A stretch of 64,000 nt of DNA, taken from Williamsia muralis NBRC 105860 (GTDB lineage: Bacteria > Actinomycetota > Actinomycetes > Mycobacteriales > Mycobacteriaceae). The notes under the pieces were generated by a model that saw nothing but the letters and a program-made list of their open reading frames with translations, was not told the origin of the DNA and searched no databases. The DNA lies in the NCBI RefSeq assembly GCF_001598915.1, contig NZ_BDAP01000002.1, positions 62,001-126,000 on the forward strand, in the 5' to 3' direction. The translations under genes were made by a program, and so were the position numbers. Positions 56,728 to 64,000 of the stretch are shown here, in pieces (within the stretch, counting starts at the first letter, position 1; every line of letters begins with the position of its first letter).

Positions 56728-57812
56728 CCCATCCCGCGTAGTTCGTTCGCGAGCTGGTCCAGATGCGACCGCTGGACGTCGAGGTGCGGGCTGATCCGCA
56801 GCACCGACTGCTCGGCACTGAGCGGCGCACGCCAGCTGTCGGCGCAGGTGACCAGGATGCCGATGGACCGCAACTTGTCTCGTGCCGCCAGGACGTCCGA
56901 CGGACCCCAGCCCGGGGGAGGTGCGAGGGTGACGATCGCCGAGGGCTCGTTGATCGGTTCGATCACCTCCCAGCTGCCGATGCCGTGCAACCGCTCCCGG
57001 GTGAACTGCCCGATGGCCGCGAGTTCGCGGCTGACCCGTTCGGGACCGAAGCTCTGCAGCTCCTGGATTGCCACACCCAGACCGAGACGTCCCGCGACAA
57101 ACGCTTCGGAACTCTCGATCTCCGCAGGGCGGACCGAGTCGCCGCGCACGGCGAGGAAGCCGACGCCGCGAGGACCGGCCAGCCACTTGCGGCTCGTTCC
57201 GTAGACCACGTCGGCACCGGAAGCGCAGTCTCGTTGACCGAACGACTGGGCGACATCGACCACCACCGGTACCCCGGCGGTACGCGCCAGCTCGACGATC
57301 TTCTCGACCGGCTGCACGACTCCGCTGTGAGATCCGATGTGGCACACGTGGATGAAGTCGGGCTGCTCGAACTGCAGCATGTTCTCGAGCGCATCGGTGT
57401 CGACGTGTCCGTACACGTCGGCGGACGGGATGGTGTGCACGGCGTACCCGCGGCGCTCGAACTCGTCGAGGTTGGGCCCGAACTCGTTCTTGGCCACCCA
57501 CACCGATGCCGAGATCGGCAGATTCCAGAAGGTCAGCAGCGCGCGGAGTGCGGCCTTCGCCGACTCGCGGAACGCGAGCTCGTGCGCCTGGCGCCCGACG
57601 AGCGTGGCGATGTCACGACGGCACCGGTCCAGCGACTCGGTGATCTGTTCCTGGGCCACGTAGGCGCCGCGCTCGGCTTCGCGCCACAGGTGGGCGGTGA
57701 TGGTTTCGATGACCTGATTCGAAGCGCGCGATGCCGCGGCGGAATCGAGGTGGATGCTGACGGGCTCTGTTCGGGCCCGATGCCATAGGTCACCGAGCTC
57801 GCTGACGTACAT
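56721..57812 (-). CDS. egtE: PLP-dependent EgtE-like enzyme (class V aminotransferase fold)
   Basis: Resembles EgtE, the C-S lyase of ergothioneine synthesis (Rv3700c in M. tuberculosis). Shared features: HLDSAAASRASNQVIETI, EAERGAYVAQE, EFGPNLDEFERRGYAV, the PLP pocket VVVDVAQSFGQRDCASGADVVYGTSRKWLAGPRGVGFLAVR (Lys of SRKW binds PLP) and NEPSAIVTLAPP. I start at ATG 57812, eight bases after GAGGAGG; the frame also offers ATG 57836. 363 residues. No egtA-D genes are in the window, so a different sulfur or amino-acid substrate is possible. Confidence 0.65.
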   Translation of the reverse strand: MYVSELGDLWHRARTEPVSIHLDSAAASRASNQVIETITAHLWREAERGAYVAQEQITESLDRCRRDIATLVGRQAHELAFRESAKAALRALLTFWNLPISASVWVAKNEFGPNLDEFERRGYAVHTIPSADVYGHVDTDALENMLQFEQPDFIHVCHIGSHSGVVQPVEKIVELARTAGVPVVVDVAQSFGQRDCASGADVVYGTSRKWLAGPRGVGFLAVRGDSVRPAEIESSEAFVAGRLGLGVAIQELQSFGPERVSRELAAIGQFTRERLHGIGSWEVIEPINEPSAIVTLAPPPGWGPSDVLAARDKLRSIGILVTCADSWRAPLSAEQSVLRISPHLDVQRSHLDQLANELRGMGY

Positions 57813-57926
57813 CCGAAGGTCCTCCTCGCAGGTCATGCTGGGTGACGCCGGGCACTGGGGTCGCTCTTACGCTACCGCGAAGGGGCGCGGCGGAACCCGT
57901 CACCCACCAGCGCCGTCCAAGTACTC

Positions 57927-58472
57927 ATGGAACCGACGATCGAGTATGTCTTCGGGGCCGGTGACGGGCGGACCAGCACCTGGACCTCGTCGGCAGATCT
58001 CACCCTCGGAGGAGGTGCTCCGGATGCGGTTCGGCTCGACTTCGACGGCGACGGATTGTCCGACGATGCGTTGTGGGATCGCGACCATGACGGACGGGCC
58101 GACTGCAGCGCGCTCGACCTCGACGACGACGGCGCCGTCGACGCCTGGTTCACCGACGATGGTTCAGGAGTGTGGGGAAGGCGGTCCGAGGGCCTTGCCG
58201 GTGCTGGACCGGACGTGCCGCCTGATCCGCCCCGTTCGCAGACGCCGGCAAACCCGGAAGAGCCGTCTGCACCATCAGGGGAGCGTACGTTCGACAGCAA
58301 CGCCGACGGACAGGACGACATCGCGGTCTCCCGCACCGGCGGGCGGCTCTACATCGACACCGATGACGACGGGAAGTTCGATCAGGTGCTGATCGACTCG
58401 GATCTGAATGGTGTCGCCGACTCGGGGGCGCATCCCGGGCCGGAGGGTTTGACGTTCGACCGCTATGGGTAG
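57927..58472 (+). CDS. Asp-rich repeat protein (DUF6802-like), hypothetical
   Basis: 181-residue acidic protein. Three groups of D-x-D-G-D-G-type repeats occur: DFDGDGLSDDALWDRDHDGRAD and DLDDDGAVDAWFTDDG (about 33-75), then SNADGQDDIAVS and DTDDDGKFDQVLIDSDLNGVAD (about 127-165). They look like calcium-binding thrombospondin type 3 or EF-hand-like loops, with a Pro-rich linker between groups. No signal peptide is visible. I recall an actinobacterial family DUF6802 with this look but cannot confirm it. It is divergent from the EgtE-like gene. Confidence 0.75.
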   Translation: MEPTIEYVFGAGDGRTSTWTSSADLTLGGGAPDAVRLDFDGDGLSDDALWDRDHDGRADCSALDLDDDGAVDAWFTDDGSGVWGRRSEGLAGAGPDVPPDPPRSQTPANPEEPSAPSGERTFDSNADGQDDIAVSRTGGRLYIDTDDDGKFDQVLIDSDLNGVADSGAHPGPEGLTFDRYG

Positions 58473-58487
58473 CTCCGCTAACAGTTT

Positions 58488-58527
58488 GCGACTATCGACT
58501 TCATCGGAGAATTGGCGGATAGTTCGC
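58488..58527. repeat. Imperfect inverted repeat after the Asp-rich gene
   Basis: GCGACTATC (58488-58496) faces GATAGTTCGC (58518-58527), complementary except for one extra base, with a 21-nt loop. It lies 15 bp after the Asp-rich protein gene and about 135 bp before the acyl-CoA synthetase gene. Terminator or operator, undecided. Confidence 0.4.
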
Positions 58528-58661
58528 ACAGACGGCCGCTCGAATTGAGGCGACGAGTCTCAGGGCGGTTGCCGCCCCTGTCAGCAGCCACCCTGAGAGC
58601 CACCCCTCGCTCCACTTGAATGACCGTTACGATCAGAAATGGAAGTAAGGCTCAGTCAACC

Positions 58662-60161
58662 ATGAGGGCAGATGCAGTGCAAGACTTCGGGGCGGCCCAG
58701 GAAGACGTAGAGCCTGTGGTGCTGTGCGGGTCCACCGCCCGCACTCACCAAGAGTGCTTCGACCGAGCGGGCCGGCTGGCATCAGCCCTGGTCGACTGCG
58801 GTGTCGAGTTCGGTGACAGGGTCGGACTCCTTGCCTTCAACAGCGTCGACTTCCTCGAGATCTCCATCGCCATCGCCTCTGCAGGAGGCAACCCGGTGCC
58901 CATCAATTGGCACTGGACCGCACCCGAGATCACCTACCTCCTCGACGACTGCGAGCTGCGGATCCTCTTCTGCGACACGATGCATCTGCACACCGCCCGC
59001 CAGGCCGTTGCCGCGGCGCGCTCGACTGTGCAGATCGTCGAGGTCACAGACGGGGTGAACCGCCGCAATTCGCATGAAGCACTCATCGCAAGTCGGTCCG
59101 ACGGGCTCGAGTACCGGGAGGGGGCCATGGCGGCCTCGCTCGGCCTGATCTACACCTCGGGTACCACCGGACGGCCCAAAGGCGTTGTGCGCGAGCGCAT
59201 GAGCGCGGATCAACTGTTCACCGTGGCTGCGGCCACGGCCGAACACATGGGGCTCCGGCAAGGCGGCGAGCTGCTTGTCGCCGGACCGCTGTATCACGCA
59301 AGTCCCAATGCTTTTGCTCTCCTGGGTCTACGGGTTGGCTCGAACGTGACCCTCATGCCGAGGTGGGATGCCGAAGATTTCCTCGAGTTGATCCACACCA
59401 GGCGTATCGAGCAGGCCAAGGTCGTCCCCACGATGCTCTCCCGGTTGCTGTCGCTGCCACCAGAGGTTCGGGCCGCCTATGACGTGTCGTCCGTGACGCA
59501 CCTCGTCCATTCGGCTGCGCCGTGTCCACCGGCCATCAAGCGAGCATCCATCGAGTGGTTCGGTGACGCGGTCAAGGAGTTCTTCGGCTGCACGGAAGGC
59601 GGGATCATCACCTGGATCGACGCACAGGAGTGGTCGGAGCGGCCGGGATCGGTCGGCCGTCCGGTGGACGGTTCTTCGGTGAGGATCGTTGACGACACGG
59701 GCCGGCCGGTGCCGGCCGGGACCCCGGGACGCGTACAGATAAAGCCGCCGCAGGACTGGCCGGCCTTCACCTACCTGCGCAGCCCCACACCGGCCCGGTT
59801 CCCTCTGGATGTGGGCGATGTCGGCTACGTCGACGACGACGGATACCTGTACCTGACGGGCCGCAGCACCGAGGTGATCATCTCCGGCGGGGTCAACATC
59901 TATCCCGCCGAGATCGAGGCCGCAGCGATGGAACTGGCGTGCGTCGAAGACGCTGCCGCGGTCGGCCGACCACACGAGGGTGACCTGGGGGAGCAGGTGG
60001 CCCTGTATGTGGTGGCCAGGCCCGGGTACGACGTCCAGCCGACCCTGCTGCTCGACGCGCTCAGTGAGCGCCTGGCGTCGTACAAGCTGCCACGGATCAT
60101 CGAGGTGCTCGACCATCTCCCGCGCGACGACAGCGGCAAGGTCTACAAGTTCAAGCTGTGA
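58662..60161 (+). CDS. AMP-dependent acyl-CoA synthetase
   Basis: Adenylate-forming ligase that activates a carboxylic acid to its CoA ester. AMP-binding motif GLIYTSGTTGRPKGVVRER, the A5 region FGCTEGGI, the hinge motif GDVGYVDDDGYLYLTGRSTEVIISGGVNIYPAEIE and the C-terminal Lys in DDSGKVYKFKL are all intact. I use ATG 58662 (499 residues); an in-frame ATG at 58620 adds 14. No obvious partner enzyme is adjacent, so the acid substrate is unknown; a medium- or long-chain fatty acid is the usual guess. Confidence 0.92.
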   Translation: MRADAVQDFGAAQEDVEPVVLCGSTARTHQECFDRAGRLASALVDCGVEFGDRVGLLAFNSVDFLEISIAIASAGGNPVPINWHWTAPEITYLLDDCELRILFCDTMHLHTARQAVAAARSTVQIVEVTDGVNRRNSHEALIASRSDGLEYREGAMAASLGLIYTSGTTGRPKGVVRERMSADQLFTVAAATAEHMGLRQGGELLVAGPLYHASPNAFALLGLRVGSNVTLMPRWDAEDFLELIHTRRIEQAKVVPTMLSRLLSLPPEVRAAYDVSSVTHLVHSAAPCPPAIKRASIEWFGDAVKEFFGCTEGGIITWIDAQEWSERPGSVGRPVDGSSVRIVDDTGRPVPAGTPGRVQIKPPQDWPAFTYLRSPTPARFPLDVGDVGYVDDDGYLYLTGRSTEVIISGGVNIYPAEIEAAAMELACVEDAAAVGRPHEGDLGEQVALYVVARPGYDVQPTLLLDALSERLASYKLPRIIEVLDHLPRDDSGKVYKFKL

Positions 60162-60179
60162 GGTTGTGCCCGAGTCGTT

Positions 60180-60983
60180 TCAGGCGGCGGGATTGTGCCG
60201 GCGCAGTCGCCGGTCTTCGAGCGCTCGCGCGGTGCGGTAGGTGCGGCCGGCACGCCACACCTGGAACGCTGCTTCGAGACTGAGAAGCAGCGACCCGGCG
60301 ACGCAAAAGCCGAGCGCCAGCAGTCCCAGTGTGACGCTGACCGGGCTTGTCTCGGCTATGGGGATGTCCGCGATATAGATGAGCGCGGTTCCGACGAACT
60401 TCCACGCCGCCCAGCCCACACCGAAGAGACCGCCCAGGCCGACGAGATAGCGCAGCGGGCCAAGTTCGGAGCGCACTACGGTCCAGCCGAGAAAGCCCGC
60501 CGGAAGACCGATCCAGATGGCGAAGACCGCCTCGTACAGAACAACGTTGAAGTGGTCACCGTATTCGGTGAGGAAGTTGGCCGACGGCGGGAAGTCCGCG
60601 TGCACGAGGGTCATGTTGATCACCGCGACGGACGCTGCGGCACCGAGCACCAGGATCATCACCCGTTGGTGCAACTCGGGATCGGTCCACTCGTCGCCGT
60701 CGGGATCCAGGCTGTTTCTCCGGATCGCGATCAGCGCACCGACCAGCGCACAACCGGCCAGCACCGCTGATGTTGCGCCCCACATGCGTTCGGCAGTGGT
60801 CATCAGATGTCGCACCCCGTCTTCGGGTACGAGCGCTAGGTAGTTCTCTCCGGTGAGGCAGTAAAACGTGATGCACACACCGAAGACGATTGTCGTGGCA
60901 CGGCGATACCAACCGCCTCGGAGGGCGATCAGGATTCCCAGGGCCACCCCTGTCCAAGCCAGGGCCCCGAGAAGGGTGTTCAT
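60180..60983 (-). CDS. Seven-TM membrane protein of a regulator-peptidase cassette
   Basis: A 267-residue polytopic protein with about seven helices (near residues 3-22, 28-47, 68-88, 108-128, 148-168, 178-200 and 210-235), short loops and a basic Arg-rich cytoplasmic C-terminus. I do not recognise a family; no transporter or enzyme motif stands out. Its ATG overlaps the stop of the HExxH protein gene (ATGA), so it is made together with it. The combination suggests a membrane partner or substrate of the peptidase/regulator pair, which is inference. Confidence 0.85.
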   Translation of the reverse strand: MNTLLGALAWTGVALGILIALRGGWYRRATTIVFGVCITFYCLTGENYLALVPEDGVRHLMTTAERMWGATSAVLAGCALVGALIAIRRNSLDPDGDEWTDPELHQRVMILVLGAAASVAVINMTLVHADFPPSANFLTEYGDHFNVVLYEAVFAIWIGLPAGFLGWTVVRSELGPLRYLVGLGGLFGVGWAAWKFVGTALIYIADIPIAETSPVSVTLGLLALGFCVAGSLLLSLEAAFQVWRAGRTYRTARALEDRRLRRHNPAA

Positions 60984-61396
60984 GCCACGATGCCAACAGC
61001 TCCGAATGCAGCGGTCAGGGCGCGATTGGTCCGGGGCTCATTGCCTCGGCCTTCGGCGAGCGTGCCCACTGTGGTGGCAAAGGCCTCGGCCTTGGCCTCC
61101 CGGCGTGAGTTCTGATCGCAACCGTCGTGGCCTGCCAGCAGGTGCCAGGCCTCATGCGCGGCGATGTGGATGCGATGGGCGGTGGAGACATTGCCCGGGA
61201 TGACGATGATCGCGGTGCCGTTTGCGGTACGCAACGCCGCCCCCGTCAGTTCGCCTGAGGTCAGGCTGTCCGAGGTGATGCAGCGAACCGCGCAATCGAG
61301 TTGGCGGGTGAGACGGTGTTCGAAGTCCTCCCAGGACCAATCACCTTCGGGGGTGATCGCGGCGGCCAGGCGGAACATCTTCTGTCGGGTCATCAT
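60980..61396 (-). CDS. ImmA/IrrE-like HExxH metallopeptidase domain protein
   Basis: 138 residues from ATG 61396. The zinc motif HEAWH is at residues 81-85, a further His at 90, and the third ligand is likely Glu104 in RREAKAEAFA, the pattern of ImmA/IrrE peptidases, which cut a partner repressor. The strand before it (GTAIIVIPGNVSTAHRIHIAAHEAWHLL in shortened form) also fits. It overlaps the regulator stop by ATGA and the 7-TM gene by ATGA. The longer frame extending upstream is antisense-like and unconserved. Probable target: the adjacent HTH protein. Confidence 0.75.
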   Translation of the reverse strand: MMTRQKMFRLAAAITPEGDWSWEDFEHRLTRQLDCAVRCITSDSLTSGELTGAALRTANGTAIIVIPGNVSTAHRIHIAAHEAWHLLAGHDGCDQNSRREAKAEAFATTVGTLAEGRGNEPRTNRALTAAFGAVGIVA

Positions 61397-61806
61397 TGTC
61401 CGACGCTCTTCTCTGCTTCCAGTACCCGGCTCACCTCGCGGAGCAACGTCGCCAGTTCGGCTCGCCCGGTCGACGACAGCTGGTCGGCGCGAAGTCCGGC
61501 CACCTGTAGTCCCGTTTCTTCGATCGCCGCCTGCACCTCTTCGCCTAGAGTGCGGGGGTTGTTCGAAAAGTGGTCTTTGGAGACCCCGAAGAAGGAGCAG
61601 ATGGCGTCGCGAACGGCGCCGTCGACCTTCATCACGCGACCCTTGCGGATCCGCCACACGAACTGCCGGTCGATGTTGCGGCCGGTTTCTGCCGTGACCC
61701 AATCAGCGATCTCGGCGTTCGCGGTACGAGACCCACCCGGCCACCGAATGGCACAGAGCTTATTGAGCTCGATAGCGAACTCCGACACCTCATCACGATT
61801 GCGCAT
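61393..61806 (-). CDS. EspR/XRE-like helix-turn-helix regulator
   Basis: 137-residue predicted DNA-binding protein. N-terminal helix-turn-helix (about 5-75: AIELNKLCAIRWPGGSRTANAEIADWV, FVWRIRKGRVMKVDGAVRDAICSFFGVSKDHFS in shortened form) and a helical C-terminal dimerisation segment (about 95-130). The layout resembles mycobacterial EspR. ATG 61806; an upstream ATG in frame adds 13 aromatic residues and is less likely. It is divergent from the broken EthD gene, with 60 bp between, so it may control both directions. Confidence 0.75.
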   Translation of the reverse strand: MRNRDEVSEFAIELNKLCAIRWPGGSRTANAEIADWVTAETGRNIDRQFVWRIRKGRVMKVDGAVRDAICSFFGVSKDHFSNNPRTLGEEVQAAIEETGLQVAGLRADQLSSTGRAELATLLREVSRVLEAEKSVGQ

Positions 61807-61866
61807 GCGGTAATAATGCCAGGTCCAATACCACTTTGTCGCCACAGTCTGCAGTCGAGGTCGAGC

Positions 61867-62583
61867 ATGGAAAAAGTCATGATGTCCGTTCGTGCCCCCG
61901 TTCCCGACGACAAATGGTGCTCTGAACTGCGAAAACGTGTCGTGGAATTGACTGCGAAAGCGGATTTTTCGGGGGTCACCATCAATGTCCGGGATTCGCC
62001 TGTGACCGACTCAATCATGACTCTGACCACGCTGGAACCTCCGATTGTGGCCGTCATCAGCGTGTGGACCCACCAAAACTACGGTCCCGGTGTCTCGGAA
62101 TTGATCAACACTCTCGAAAGCGATTATTGAAACCCCGACTACGGAAACATCGCCGCCTATCTCGTCACCGAATCGATTCCACTGCCGCCGCCTGTTGTCG
62201 AATCGGGCACCAGAACACCCGGGCTGGCGAACATGGCGTTTCTGCGCAGACCAGAACACATCGATGAACAGACGTGGCTGCGACGCTGGCATCTCGACCA
62301 CACCAGCGTGGCGATCGAGACCCAGTCGACGTTCGGCTACGTGCAGAACGCGGTGGTCAGGCCGCTCACAGCAACGTCGCCACCGCTCACTGCCATCGTC
62401 GAGGAACTGTTCCCGATCGAGGCGGTTCACGATGTGCACGCTTTCTTCGGCGCCGCTGACGACAAAGACCTGGCGGACAGGATGGGCCGGATGCTCGCGA
62501 GCACCGGCGCCTTCGGTGCCGATCAGAACATCGACACCGTGCCCACGAGCCGCTACGTCTATTCGACCCCGTTCCGCGACTGA
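61867..62583 (+). pseudogene. EthD-domain protein gene with in-frame UGA
   Basis: The reading frame from ATG 61867 stops at TGA 62128-62130 after 87 residues (ending ESDY) but continues in the same frame without another stop to 62583 (NPDYGNIAAYLVTESIPLP ... PTSRYVYSTPF). The whole, about 238 residues, has the order of a full EthD-type protein: an N-terminal ferredoxin-like half and a second half with WLRRWHLDHTSVAIETQSTFGYVQNAV. A single change TGG to TGA would explain it (DYWNPDY). The downstream half alone could start at ATG 62233. I call it a pseudogene; sequencing error or readthrough remain possible. Confidence 0.7.
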
Positions 62584-62586
62584 GCG

Positions 62587-63429
62587 TCAGGGCCTGGGCG
62601 GGCCGGCCTCGATACGTTCGAGTTGATAGGCGATGGGGTCGGCAGACGCGGATTCCCAATCGGAGTCGAGCCACCAGGTGATGCCCGCAGCGGCAAGCTC
62701 CCCAGCCTGTTCGCGCTCGGCGGCCGGGTCGGACAGGTCGGCAGTGCCTTCGTAGACGATGTCGTAGTTTCCCGTGAAACCAAGTTCGGCCCGCAATTCG
62801 CGAATCTCCCTGGCCACCCTCGCCCAGTGCTCCACGGAAACCGGTACCACGCCTTCGATTCCGGGGTCACGAGGGAAGTTCGGTAGGAGCCCGTCGCACC
62901 GAGCCGCTCGAGCCATGGACTTGCGCGCGCCTTGTAGTCCGACACACCAGGTGGTGATCCGCGGCTGCTGGACCGGCGGCAGTGGCAGCTCGAAGTCCGT
63001 CGGCTGCACCTGATAGTGCTTGCCGTCGTAGGCGAACGGCTGCCCGGCCCAGAGACCAAAGAGCACGTCGAGTCCCTCGTCGAACAGTTCGGCGCGGGTT
63101 TTACGGCCCTGGTCGCGCTCGAAGGCCAGCCACCCGGGATGCAGGGCGCCCATGCCGACGCCGAGGATCACACGGCCGTTGCTCAGCCGGTCGAGGGTGG
63201 TGGTCGTCGAAGCCAGATCCCACGGTTTACGGCGCGGAAGTGGGGTGAGCATCGTGCCCAGGCGGATGCGCTCGGTGCGCATCGCCGCGGCGGTCAGCGA
63301 GATCCAGGGGTCGTTGCCCCACAGTGCCTCCCAGCCGAAGACCGCGTCCCAGCCGGCCGCTTCCGCCGCGACCGCCAGATCGGCGAACTCCATGCCGGCG
63401 CCCTTCGGGAACACGATTCCGTACTGCAC
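62587..63429 (-). CDS. LLM-class F420-dependent oxidoreductase
   Basis: Luciferase-like TIM-barrel flavin/F420 enzyme, 280 residues. Motifs: QYGIVFPKG, AAGWDAVFGWEALWGNDPWISLTAAAMRTERIRLGTMLTPLPRRKPW in family form, LSNGRVILGVGMGALHPGW, TRAELFDEGLDVLFGLWAGQPFAYDGKHYQV and PRITTWCVG. GTG 63429 follows AGGAGG by four bases. It begins 12 bp after the MFS gene on the same strand, so the two are likely an operon. Substrate unknown. Confidence 0.9.
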   Translation of the reverse strand: MQYGIVFPKGAGMEFADLAVAAEAAGWDAVFGWEALWGNDPWISLTAAAMRTERIRLGTMLTPLPRRKPWDLASTTTTLDRLSNGRVILGVGMGALHPGWLAFERDQGRKTRAELFDEGLDVLFGLWAGQPFAYDGKHYQVQPTDFELPLPPVQQPRITTWCVGLQGARKSMARAARCDGLLPNFPRDPGIEGVVPVSVEHWARVAREIRELRAELGFTGNYDIVYEGTADLSDPAAEREQAGELAAAGITWWLDSDWESASADPIAYQLERIEAGPPRP

Positions 63430-63441
63430 GCCGCCTCCTGG

Positions 63442-64000
63442 TCAGATGGTGATCTTCTCCGGTGATGACCGATTGTTGACCACACGTACGACAAAGATCG
63501 CCACCACGTAGACCACGGAGCCCGCGATGATCAGATCGGGCGACTTGCCGTTGTCCGCAATCGTCAAGGCCGCCACGAACACCGCACCGACAAATGCGAA
63601 ATTGAAGAGCGCGTCCTGGAACGAAAATGCCTGCCCGCGACGGGCGTCGTCGACGTCCATCTGCATCGCGGCGTCGGCGCACAGCTTGCACACCTGGCCG
63701 ATCAGTCCGAGCACCACGGCGGCAACGCAGATGACGATCCCGTTGAACGTGCACAGTGCGATCTGGGCAAGCGCTCCGACCGCCAGCGCCGACACCACCG
63801 CCCGTGTCCTGCCGATGCGGGCGACGAGGAACGGTGTGATCACCGCAGCCAGGAACATCCCCACCGCGATCATCCCGGCCACCAGGCCGAAGCCGGTGAG
63901 CCCGCCACCGAGCGACGAATGTTTGGTCAGTACCAGCAGCACCAAGGTGTTGACCCCGAAGACCAGCCGGTGGGCGCCGACCGCCGAGAGGGCCGCGGCC
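63442..64000 (-). CDS. MFS transporter, 5' end outside the window
   Basis: The C-terminal half of a major facilitator protein; the frame is open to the window edge. About five membrane helices are seen (GLVAGMIAVGMFLAAVITPFL, VVSALAVGALAQIALC, GIVICVAAVVLGLIGQVCKL, FAFVGAVFVAALTIA and IIAGSVVYVVAIFVV), with the typical basic loop VARIGRTRAVV between two of them and DVDDARRGQAFSFQDALFN in the last third. It precedes the F420-type oxidoreductase. Substrate cannot be told from this part. Confidence 0.85.
   Translation of the reverse strand, partial: AAALSAVGAHRLVFGVNTLVLLVLTKHSSLGGGLTGFGLVAGMIAVGMFLAAVITPFLVARIGRTRAVVSALAVGALAQIALCTFNGIVICVAAVVLGLIGQVCKLCADAAMQMDVDDARRGQAFSFQDALFNFAFVGAVFVAALTIADNGKSPDLIIAGSVVYVVAIFVVRVVNNRSSPEKITI

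Overview
The window is about 64 kb of high-GC DNA around the chromosomal replication origin of a mycolic-acid actinobacterium (order Mycobacteriales). Gene order follows Mycobacterium tuberculosis closely on both sides of dnaA (pknB, trpG, crgA, ppiA, cwsA-like, Ala and Ile tRNAs, the Rv0007-like gene, gyrA, gyrB, the Rv0004-like gene, recF, dnaN, dnaA, rpmH, rnpA, yidD, yidC, jag, rsmG, parA, parB, cwlM, trx genes, rsmA, sigM, murJ, the Rv3909-like gene, mutT4, pcnA). The gnd gene between dnaN and recF and the extra accessory genes fit Gordonia or a close relative such as Rhodococcus; this genus call is inference from gene order and protein style, not from a search.

Layout. 1-5.3 kb: envelope and division genes (pknB partial, trpG/pabA, crgA, PH-domain membrane protein, rhomboid protease, ppiA, two small proteins). 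5.4-7.9 kb: three tandem GAF-ANTAR regulators. 7.9-11.3 kb: cwsA-like, DUF4190 and DUF1707 membrane proteins, an F420-type oxidoreductase, tRNA-Ala and tRNA-Ile flanking a tiny ORF. 11.3-21.4 kb: DUF3566 protein, gyrA, gyrB, DUF721/DciA-like protein, recF, gnd, dnaN, all leftward. 21.4-24.2 kb: oriC, dnaA, and the dnaA-rpmH divergent region. 24.2-30.9 kb: rightward rpmH-rnpA-yidD-yidC-jag, terminator, rsmG-parA-parB with three parS sites, GNAT protein. 30.9-36.7 kb: leftward cwlM, trxA, trxB, rsmA, a Mug-type glycosylase and sigM, with a PAP2 phosphatase in opposite orientation. 36.9-40.8 kb: Stealth-type phosphotransferase, cAMP phosphodiesterase, NUDIX, tag. 40.8-49.9 kb: the overlapping mutT4-DUF6049-murJ operon and divergent pcnA. 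49.9-57.8 kb: transglutaminase, a lipid cluster (diacylglycerol kinase, alkyl-DHAP-synthase-like flavoprotein, TetR regulator, glpD, acyl-CoA dehydrogenase) matching M. tuberculosis Rv2249c-Rv2252, and an EgtE-like PLP enzyme. 57.9-64 kb: accessory DNA: an Asp-rich repeat protein, an acyl-CoA synthetase, a translationally coupled HTH / HExxH peptidase / 7-TM cassette, an EthD-family gene broken by an in-frame UGA, an F420-type oxidoreductase and a partial MFS transporter.

The genes form a core that couples replication initiation (dnaA, dnaN, oriC), topology (gyrAB), origin segregation (parABS), membrane protein insertion (yidC/yidD) and PknB-controlled peptidoglycan synthesis (pknB, cwlM, murJ, crgA, cwsA-like). 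No insertion sequence, prophage, CRISPR array or rRNA gene was seen. The least explained items are the 60.2-61.8 kb regulator/peptidase/membrane cassette, the triple GAF-ANTAR array with its structured leader, and several strong palindromes upstream of sigM, cwlM, the PAP2 gene and rpmH.
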